A stretch of DNA of 64,000 bases from Vibrio salilacus. Its GTDB lineage: Bacteria > Pseudomonadota > Gammaproteobacteria > Enterobacterales > Vibrionaceae. The notes under the pieces are model-generated. The model saw only the letters and a program-made list of their open reading frames with translations, was not told the DNA's origin and searched no databases. This document shows, piece after piece, positions 58,044 to 64,000 of this stretch (positions within the stretch are counted from its first letter, which is position 1; every line of letters begins with the position of its first letter). A program made the position numbers and the translations under genes. The DNA lies in the NCBI RefSeq assembly GCF_002811245.1, contig NZ_NIVQ01000008.1, positions 62,001-126,000 of the forward strand, in the 5' to 3' direction.

Positions 58044-59498
58044 TCACAGCAGTGGATTAAATAGATAGAAGACTCGCTCGAAGAAGCGTGAAAAGATGGT
58101 GCGTTGTTTCCATTGATCTAGCTCGACACAGTGGGCTTGGTCAATATAACTTTGCTGCAGCCAATACATTTCTTTGGTAAATGCCTGATCGTCAATCGCT
58201 AATGTCAGTTCAAAGTTGAGCCATAGGCTACGCATATCCATATTAACCGTGCCGACTAGACAAAATTCTTTGTCGATAACCACCGATTTGGTGTGCAATA
58301 AGCCGCCATAGAATTCATAGATTTTCACTCCTGCAGTGAGTAGTTCACTATAAAAAGCGCGCGAAGCCCATTGAACCATCATGGAGTCATTTTTGTGCGG
58401 AATAATCAGTTCAACCTCGATTCCCCGCTGAGCGGTCATCTTTAAGGTTTCTAATAAGTCAGCACTTGGTACAAAGTACGGTGTCGTGATACGTACCGAG
58501 TGGTTGGCTTGATTGATCGCTAAGGTCAATACCTGAGAAATAAGGTGCTCAGGCATTCCGGGCCCTGATGGAACCACCTGTACTGGCTGCTTAGGTTGAT
58601 TGGTTTCAATCTGACACTCTGGCAATTTAGGAAAAGTGCGCGAGCCTGTCTCGACCTCCCAATCCCAGCAGTGAATGGCCGAGAGTACGTTCACTGTCGG
58701 TCCTGTGATCCGTACCATGATATCAATCCACTGTCCTACCCCTGAGTTTTGCTTGAAGTAGGCAGGATCAACCATATTCATTGAGCCGGTATAGGCAATT
58801 TCTTCATCAATAACAATGATTTTTCGATGTTGGCGCAGATCGAGCCTACGCAGGAAAATACGCAATGGACTTACTTGCAGTGCTTGTACCACTTCAATAC
58901 CCGCGCCGCGCATCATTTTGTACCATTCACTGCGGAAAAAACGCGGGCTACCAGCGGAGTCGAGTAATAACTTAACGCTGACACCTCTTTTAGTAGCTTG
59001 GATTAGGGCCGATGCCACTGAATCTGCAAGGCCGCCAGGATGCCAAATATAAAATACCATGCGAATACTCGATTGAGCATTTTCGATATCTTGAATGATT
59101 GAATGGAGAATTTGCTCAGGCGAATTTTGCAGTGACAATGAATTACCGGATAAAGCCGGTAAACCTAAACGATTGTTACACAGCTCATCAATGCGATATA
59201 TATGCCGACCAAAGCTTTCGGGTGAGTGTGCGTTGCAATCATTTAAGTTGGAAAACCATTCCGCAAATGGTGCGAGCATCTGTTTGGCGCGCTCTGCTCG
59301 AGTTCGGCCAAGATTTAGTTCACCAAATAAAAAGTAGCAAGCGACACCGACGATTGGGATGATGTAGATGATCATCAGCCAAGCTAAAGATACACTGACA
59401 GCTCGACGTTTGAGCACTACACGAATAGTCACCCCAGCGACCAGTATCCAGTAAAAGACAATGCTTGCCAGTGTGAGAAAGTGATAAAACTTTTCCAT
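58044..59498 (-). CDS. clsA: Cardiolipin synthase A
   Basis: A membrane phospholipase-D superfamily enzyme that makes cardiolipin from two phosphatidylglycerols. Its 484 residues carry two N-terminal transmembrane segments (about 5-30 and 38-58). The first HKD motif is in RQHRKIIVIDEEIAYTGSMNMVDPAY, and the second is HTKSVVIDKEFCLVGTVNMDMRS. Length and layout match ClsA. It is preceded by a 67-base gap from metC but separate from it. Confidence 0.95.
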   Translation of the reverse strand: MEKFYHFLTLASIVFYWILVAGVTIRVVLKRRAVSVSLAWLMIIYIIPIVGVACYFLFGELNLGRTRAERAKQMLAPFAEWFSNLNDCNAHSPESFGRHIYRIDELCNNRLGLPALSGNSLSLQNSPEQILHSIIQDIENAQSSIRMVFYIWHPGGLADSVASALIQATKRGVSVKLLLDSAGSPRFFRSEWYKMMRGAGIEVVQALQVSPLRIFLRRLDLRQHRKIIVIDEEIAYTGSMNMVDPAYFKQNSGVGQWIDIMVRITGPTVNVLSAIHCWDWEVETGSRTFPKLPECQIETNQPKQPVQVVPSGPGMPEHLISQVLTLAINQANHSVRITTPYFVPSADLLETLKMTAQRGIEVELIIPHKNDSMMVQWASRAFYSELLTAGVKIYEFYGGLLHTKSVVIDKEFCLVGTVNMDMRSLWLNFELTLAIDDQAFTKEMYWLQQSYIDQAHCVELDQWKQRTIFSRFFERVFYLFNPLL

Positions 59499-59868
59499 TC
59501 AGTAACCTAGGTAAAAATATGCCCTTCAATCTTAGAACCGAGAGAGGGTGAGAACAAGCATGATTTGTAAGAACAAGGTCAGTAAGTGCAATTGTCTGCA
59601 AAAAGAGCAATGATGTTACGGGAGTGTAAACTAGATAGTGGTGCATGCTGAATGTTAAAGACCAAAAAAGCAGCATTTAAACATAATAATTACATTTGTG
59701 GTGGGAAAATGCACTAAATGGACTTTCAATTTTATTCCTAAACTGGTTTACTTGCCATAACGTTAGCGTCGTTGATAATTCTATTAAGTGTAAAAATAAT
59801 TATACGAACATTTTTTAGACGCCTAACAGAAGCAAACACAACTTAAAAAACGATTTAATGGAGTAACC
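59499..59868. other. Intergenic region between clsA and the NSS transporter
   Basis: 370 bases between divergent genes. It is AT-rich and contains both promoters. I see no strong hairpin, operator palindrome or riboswitch-like word; the best candidate signals for the transporter are AT-rich blocks at about 59765-59815, with the ribosome site GGAG at 59859-59862. Confidence 0.4.
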
Positions 59869-61299
59869 GTGGCTACAAGTACAAGTGCACAGCCCCGTGA
59901 TAACTGGGGGTCTAAATTAGGCTTCGTTATGGCTGCAGCAGGTTCTGCTGTTGGTTTGGGCAATATATGGAAATTTCCGTACACAGCAGGAGAGAGTGGC
60001 GGCGGCGCGTTCGTTGCAATCTACCTGATTTTTGTAATTTTTATCGGCTTTAGCGTGATGTTGACAGAGTTCGCTATTGGTCGTAAGACAGGTCTATCAG
60101 CAGTAGGTGCCTTTAAATCGACCGATCGTCGTTGGACATTTACTGGTGTGATGGGGGTTCTCAGTGGCCTACTGATCATGGGTTTTTACCCAGTGGTAGG
60201 TGGTTGGGCTCTCGCTTATATCTTCAAAGTGGGTGGCGGTTTATTAAGTACCCCTGAAGCGATTGGTGATAGCTTTGGCGGTTTTATCTCTGATCCTGTT
60301 CAACCACTGATGTGGATGGGTATTTACTTGATGCTTAACATTGCTATCGTTATGAAAGGCATTTCAGGCGGTATCGAAAAAGCGGGTAAGATCCTAATGC
60401 CACTGCTGTTCTTGATCTTGATCGTGGTATCAGTCAAGGGTTTGATGCTGCCGGGCGCGATGGCGGGTTTAGAATTCCTATTCATGCCGGATTTCTCTAA
60501 AGTTGACAGCAACGTGGTTCTAGCCGCGCTTGGCCAAGCCTTCTTCTCTCTCTCTCTTGGTATGGGTTGTATGATGACCTACGGTTCTTACCTGAAGAAG
60601 AAAGAGAACCTAGTACAAACGACGGGTATGGTGACGGCAATGGATACCGGTGTCGCTATTCTGGCTGGTGTGGCAATGTTCCCTGCAATGTTCGCATTTG
60701 GCATGGAGCCTGCGGCAGGTCCAGGTCTCGTCTTCGTAGTGGTTCCACAACTGTTTGCTGAGATGGGGGGCGTTATTGGCCTATTATTGGCACTGATGTT
60801 CTTCATCGGTTTGACAGTCGCGGCGTTGACCTCTTCAGTGTCACTGTTGGAAGTTGTGGTCTCTTACTTAATTGATGAGAAAGGCCTCAAGCGTTCGACA
60901 GCGGTTATCAGTGCTAGCGCTGTGATGGCATCACTGTGTGTGTTTGCTTCTCTTTCGCTTGGCGGTGTTGGCCCTACCTTATTTGGTACTGGTGCGTTTG
61001 ATATCTTCGATCTACTGACGGATAAGATCTTCCTAGCGGTTGGCGGTATGTTGGTATGTATCTTTGCTGGCTGGCGTCTATCTCGCTCTGAGCTTGAGAA
61101 AGAAGTGACCAACGATGGTGAAGTATCTTTCCCTCTCTTTGGTCTATGGTACAGCCTAGTTAAATACGTCATTCCTGTGGCAATCGCAATTGTTGCCTTT
61201 ATGGGGATCAAGTCTGGTTTCGACAGCGGTAAAGGCGAAATCATGTTACTGGGTATCGGCATTATCGCTTTAGCGGGTATCTTCTCTAAGAAGCTATAA
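59869..61299 (+). CDS. Sodium-dependent transporter of the NSS (SNF) family
   Basis: A 476-residue Na+-coupled symporter, probably of amino acids or related compounds, with about 11-12 transmembrane segments. NWGSKLGFVMAAAGSAVGLGNIWKFPYTAGESGGGAFVAIYLIFV is the NSS hallmark (unwound helix 1 with the sodium sites). ALGQAFFSLSLGMGCMMTYGSYLKKKENL is helix 6-7, and LTSSVSLLEVVVSYL is helix 8. Bacterial homologues include LeuT/MhsT/TnaT. Substrate not deducible. It starts with GTG at 59869 preceded by GGAGT. Confidence 0.9.
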   Translation: MATSTSAQPRDNWGSKLGFVMAAAGSAVGLGNIWKFPYTAGESGGGAFVAIYLIFVIFIGFSVMLTEFAIGRKTGLSAVGAFKSTDRRWTFTGVMGVLSGLLIMGFYPVVGGWALAYIFKVGGGLLSTPEAIGDSFGGFISDPVQPLMWMGIYLMLNIAIVMKGISGGIEKAGKILMPLLFLILIVVSVKGLMLPGAMAGLEFLFMPDFSKVDSNVVLAALGQAFFSLSLGMGCMMTYGSYLKKKENLVQTTGMVTAMDTGVAILAGVAMFPAMFAFGMEPAAGPGLVFVVVPQLFAEMGGVIGLLLALMFFIGLTVAALTSSVSLLEVVVSYLIDEKGLKRSTAVISASAVMASLCVFASLSLGGVGPTLFGTGAFDIFDLLTDKIFLAVGGMLVCIFAGWRLSRSELEKEVTNDGEVSFPLFGLWYSLVKYVIPVAIAIVAFMGIKSGFDSGKGEIMLLGIGIIALAGIFSKKL

Positions 61300-61322
61300 T
61301 TCGCCAAGTAAAATGTTACCGA

Positions 61323-61348
61323 AAGCCTCCTTCGTTGGAGGCTTTTTT
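61323..61348 (+). terminator. Terminator after the NSS transporter
   Basis: AAGCCTCC-ttcgtt-GGAGGCTT followed by a T run, about 25 bases after the stop. Confidence 0.92.
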
Positions 61349-61443
61349 ATGGGGGCGAGTAAGATTTATTTTGCTGAGTTGCCCTCAGCGTGAACTGGTT
61401 TTCAGCGTGAGAAACGGTATACTCTTGCCTCCGAAACGGAGCC

Positions 61444-62145
61444 ATGCCAATGTTTGATATTTTATACATTCACCACGATTTTTTGGTCATTAATAAACAT
61501 CCTAATGTTTCAGTACACAAAGATAATGGCGAAACGATGTTGCTGCAGGAAGTCGCCAAAGAGAGCGGCGATCAGCAGCTTTATTTGATTCATCGCTTAG
61601 ATAAAATGACCTCGGGAATTGTGTTACTTGGTCGCAATAACAAAGCAGCGCGAGAATTGAGCGAGCAGTTTGCCAAGCGGCAGGTCGCCAAATTTTATCT
61701 GGCGATCGGCAGTAAAAAACCAAAGAAAAAGCAAGGGCTAGTGAGTGGCGATATGCAACGCTCTCGCCGCTCTGCTTGGAAGCTTATCAACACTCATGAC
61801 AATCCTGCTGTGACACAGTTTTTCTCTTTGGCATCCGAGCCGGGAGAGAGGCTTTTTTTATGCAAGCCCCATACTGGCAAGACTCATCAAATACGAGTTG
61901 CGCTGAAGTCGGTGGGCTCTGCGATTGTAGGCGATCCGACTTACAACCCGTCAAATATTGCCGATCGTGGTTACCTACACGCCTTCGTGCTGCGTTTTCA
62001 ATATCAGCAACAAGAGTACTGTTTTGTTTGCGATCCTCGCAACTATGCTGATTTGGGCGAAAAATGGCATCAAGAAATTACCAGTCAGGGCATTGAAACC
62101 TGGCTTAAACCATGGGAGTTATCATGGCCGACGATAAACAAATAG
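61444..62145 (+). CDS. RluA-family pseudouridine synthase (TIGR01621 type)
   Basis: A 233-residue RNA pseudouridine synthase without an S4 domain. The catalytic aspartate lies in YLIHRLDKMTSGIVLLGRN. LFLCKPHTGKTHQIRVALKSVGSAIVGDPTY is the second conserved block, and RGYLHAFVLRFQY the third. This short, S4-less form fits the TIGR01621 family of marine gammaproteobacteria. RNA target unknown. Two ATG codons (61444 and 61450) are close together. Its end overlaps the next gene by about 22 bases, so the two RNA-modification-type genes are probably co-expressed. Confidence 0.85.
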   Translation: MPMFDILYIHHDFLVINKHPNVSVHKDNGETMLLQEVAKESGDQQLYLIHRLDKMTSGIVLLGRNNKAARELSEQFAKRQVAKFYLAIGSKKPKKKQGLVSGDMQRSRRSAWKLINTHDNPAVTQFFSLASEPGERLFLCKPHTGKTHQIRVALKSVGSAIVGDPTYNPSNIADRGYLHAFVLRFQYQQQEYCFVCDPRNYADLGEKWHQEITSQGIETWLKPWELSWPTINK

Positions 62146-63092
62146 ACGCAGACTACGCAATGCAAGCGTCACAATTACCACTTTTTTTCCAACAGTTGAC
62201 TCAGCAACTCGCCATTGCGCCTAATGAGGTGCGCCGTCTGTTTCATGGCCGTGGCCGCCGATTTGCAGGATTAGAGCAATTGACCTGTGATTGGATTCAA
62301 GGCCAATTAATCGTCAGTGTCTTTAAAGGCGTTGACGAGACATTCGTTACCGCGCTGAAACAAGGTCTTGATCTGCTGACTCAATCCAGTCTATGGCAGG
62401 AAAAAAAGGGTCGTGCGATTGTTGTACAACACCGATATGCACAAGGTGCGCCCTCCGAAATTATCTGGGGTGAGCTTGACAATCGTCCGGTCGTCGAAGA
62501 GTCAGGGCTTAAGTACCAGCTTGATATTGGTCGTAATCAAAACTTCGGTTTGTTTCTTGATATGCGCTTTGGACGCGATTGGGTCAAAGTCAATGCGAGC
62601 CAAAAAAATGTTTTGAACCTATTTGCTTACACGTGCGGTTTTTCGGTTGCCGCCATTGACGGTGGTGCGGATCAGGTCGTCAACGTCGATATGGCGCGAT
62701 CATCGTTGAGTAAAGGGCGTGACAATCATCATTTAAACCAGCATAACCTCAACCAAGTGAAGTTTTTGGCTTACGATATTTTCTGTTCATGGGGCAAAAT
62801 CAAGCGTTTAGGGCCGTATGATTTAATCATCATCGATCCACCCTCGTTTCAAAAAGGCAGTTTCGCTTTAACTAAGGATTACAAACGGATACTGCGCCGC
62901 CTTCCTGAGTTGCTTTGCGATGGTGGGGAAGTGATCGCATGTGTGAATTCGCCTCAGGTGACGAGTGACTTTTTGATTGAGAGTATGCAACAAGAAGCGC
63001 CTCAACTGAGTTTTGTCGAACGCTTAGACAATCCGCCAGAGTTTGCAGATATTGACAACGAAGCGGCGCTAAAGGTGTTGCGTTTCAAATGA
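62124..63092 (+). CDS. Class I SAM-dependent methyltransferase (RlmK/RlmI-like)
   Basis: A 322-residue Rossmann methyltransferase of the RlmI/RlmK-related family. QLDIGRNQNFGLFLDMRFGRDWVKVNASQKNVLNLFAYTCGFSVAAIDGGADQVVNVDMARSSL includes motif I, and GPYDLIIIDPPSFQKGSF is the NPPF-like motif IV. The N-terminal 90 residues form a small domain with VRRLFHGRGRRFAGLEQL. The substrate is probably rRNA but not established. Start 62124 uses the GGGAG five bases upstream; it overlaps the pseudouridine synthase gene. Confidence 0.85.
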   Translation: MADDKQIDADYAMQASQLPLFFQQLTQQLAIAPNEVRRLFHGRGRRFAGLEQLTCDWIQGQLIVSVFKGVDETFVTALKQGLDLLTQSSLWQEKKGRAIVVQHRYAQGAPSEIIWGELDNRPVVEESGLKYQLDIGRNQNFGLFLDMRFGRDWVKVNASQKNVLNLFAYTCGFSVAAIDGGADQVVNVDMARSSLSKGRDNHHLNQHNLNQVKFLAYDIFCSWGKIKRLGPYDLIIIDPPSFQKGSFALTKDYKRILRRLPELLCDGGEVIACVNSPQVTSDFLIESMQQEAPQLSFVERLDNPPEFADIDNEAALKVLRFK

Positions 63093-63094
63093 TT

Positions 63095-63114
63095 AAAGCG
63101 CCTCAGGGCGCTTT
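63095..63114 (+). terminator. Terminator after the methyltransferase gene
   Basis: AAAGCGCC-tcag-GGCGCTTT, followed by a short interrupted T run (TCTGTTTTT). It starts 3 bases after the stop. Confidence 0.8.
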
Positions 63115-63209
63115 CTGTTTTTCTGATCATTTTGCTTGGTCTTAACTGAGTACTATCCCTAGCGGCCATCATCCCATGTAAAAGAATAAACAATGAAAAT
63201 ATTGCCGTG

Positions 63210-63818
63210 TTAACGGTTGAGAGTATAAAACCCTGAGTAGATGCGGGTGAAGGTGGTAAACCAGCACGCGGCGCCAAACAGATAGGCGATGAGGGCAAAG
63301 TGGTGTGGAAATAGGCAGAAAAAAACAAAACAACCAATGGTTTCAGTCCCTTCTGTCAGACCGCTCATGTAATAAAGTGACTTGTTTTTATACACAGGGT
63401 TTTCAATGCCGCGTTTACCTGCCATCACTGCAAACGCGAGGAAACTACAACCTGTGCCAATAAAAGAGAAAATTAAAAACGCGCTCGCGAGCGCATTCTG
63501 CTCTGGATTAGCTAAAGCAAAACCAAACGGGATCAGAGAGTAAAATAGGAAATCGAGGCAAATATCGAGAAATCCGCCTGCGTCGGTGATGCCTTGAATG
63601 CGGGCCAGAGCGCCATCCAGCCCATCACAGATTCTGTTTAAGACGATAAACAACAAAGCGACGAGATAGTGTTCCGTGACCACGGCTGGAAAAGCGCATA
63701 CCCCGAGTGCAAAACCAAACAGCGTGGTTTGGTTGGCGGTAGCTCCTAAACGGTTGAGTCCTTTAGCACTCACAGCAAGGGGAGCACGAATTAGTTTAAC
63801 ACTCACTCTATCAAGCAT
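63210..63818 (-). CDS. ynjF: CDP-alcohol phosphatidyltransferase family protein (YnjF-like)
   Basis: A 202-residue inner-membrane enzyme with about five to six transmembrane segments. The CDP-alcohol phosphotransferase signature DGxxARxxxxxxxxGxxxDxxxD is present as CDGLDGALARIQGITDAGGFLDICLDF (about residues 64-90). It likely transfers a CDP-linked head group to an alcohol acceptor in phospholipid-type synthesis; donor and acceptor are unknown. It overlaps the upstream ABC ATPase gene by eight bases, as ynjF accompanies ynjD in E. coli. Confidence 0.87.
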   Translation of the reverse strand: MLDRVSVKLIRAPLAVSAKGLNRLGATANQTTLFGFALGVCAFPAVVTEHYLVALLFIVLNRICDGLDGALARIQGITDAGGFLDICLDFLFYSLIPFGFALANPEQNALASAFLIFSFIGTGCSFLAFAVMAGKRGIENPVYKNKSLYYMSGLTEGTETIGCFVFFCLFPHHFALIAYLFGAACWFTTFTRIYSGFYTLNR

Positions 63819-64000
63819 GGCTATTCTCCCATGGCCACGTTAAGCAGCGACTACCATAAGCAACATCGGTTTCATCGTGAGTAACCATTAACGTTGGGAT
63901 ATTGGCTTGTTTGAGCTGTTCTACGACCCAAGTTCGAAATTGAACCCTGAGATCTTTGTCCAATTTACTGTATGGCTCATCAAGTAAAGCTAGCTTTGGT
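63811..64000 (-). CDS. ynjD: ABC transporter ATP-binding protein (YnjD-like), C-terminal end; continues past right edge
   Basis: The last 62 residues of an ABC ATPase: PKLALLDEPYSKLDKDLR is Walker B plus D-loop, and TLMVTHDETDVAYGSRCLTW the H-loop region. The frame is open to base 64000, so signature and Walker A are outside. Its stop overlaps the ynjF start. Resemblance to YnjD, with ynjF beside it, suggests the Ynj transporter of thiamine/sulphur-compound type; the substrate is uncertain. Confidence 0.75.
   Translation of the reverse strand, partial: PKLALLDEPYSKLDKDLRVQFRTWVVEQLKQANIPTLMVTHDETDVAYGSRCLTWPWENSHA

Noticed and set aside
60864..61307. Open frame of 147 codons opposite the NSS transporter
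   Set aside because: Antisense shadow of a membrane-protein gene; no start signals and no recognisable motif.

Overview
The window is a stretch of chromosome from a member of the genus Vibrio (Gammaproteobacteria), probably the large chromosome. The reasons are the gene content and order: bioA/bioBFCD, htpX, a lipid-modification operon, purB-hflD-mnmA, gsk, a vicH-type H-NS, a riboswitch-controlled NhaC-family transporter, hisGDCBHAFIE, and further on sapABCDF, pspF/pspABC and a vexIJK-like RND pump. As far as I recall, several of these runs have the same order in V. cholerae. No phage, insertion sequence, integron, CRISPR array, tRNA or rRNA was seen; the window reads as core chromosome with a few accessory genes. 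Layout: 1-3.8 kb holds the start of dinG, an outer-membrane porin and a DUF2057 protein. 3.8-9.3 kb is a palindromic intergenic repeat, the divergent biotin locus and a 55-residue orphan protein. 9.6-10.5 kb is htpX. 10.5-16.7 kb is an eight-gene, tightly overlapping operon (NTF2-like, SDR, FAD oxidoreductase, DUF1365, CFA-synthase-like, DUF2878, chalcone-isomerase-like, DUF3833 lipoprotein). It is preceded by a candidate ECF sigma promoter and two TGTACA palindromes. 16.7-22.6 kb holds purB, hflD and mnmA on the minus strand, a small unknown gene, gsk and hns; purB and gsk each carry a near-perfect PurR palindrome. 22.9-25.1 kb is a lysine riboswitch driving a NhaC-superfamily transporter (lysW type). 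25.1-32.6 kb is the complete his operon with a five-histidine attenuation leader peptide. 32.6-37.6 kb is a membrane TPR protein and the ectABC-ask ectoine operon. 37.6-40.4 kb is a Fur-box-controlled 10-TM metal transporter divergent from a manganese-type pyrophosphatase, then a DUF2750 protein. 40.4-46.4 kb is the sapABCDF peptide transporter with a DUF2927 gene attached. 46.5-49.1 kb is the phage-shock system (pspF divergent from sigma54-dependent pspABC). 49.2-54.5 kb is an RND efflux pump with two tandem membrane-fusion lipoproteins. 54.5-56.6 kb is an orphan C-terminal piece of 3-methyladenine glycosylase I converging on a lipase/lipase-foldase pair. 56.7-64 kb holds metC, a cardiolipin synthase, an NSS-type Na+ symporter, a RluA-type pseudouridine synthase, a methyltransferase, and the ynjF and ynjD-like genes. 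Common themes are envelope maintenance (porin, HtpX, CFA-like operon, Psp, Sap, RND, Cls) and biosynthetic operons under classical cis control (biotin, purine, lysine, histidine, ectoine). The most unusual items are the doubly controlled lipid operon, the DUF2927 protein with a degenerate metzincin-like motif in the sap operon, the paired Fur boxes on the metal transporter, PspF with GSFTGS in place of GAFTGA, and the well-translated half-Tag gene sharing its stop codon bases with lifO.
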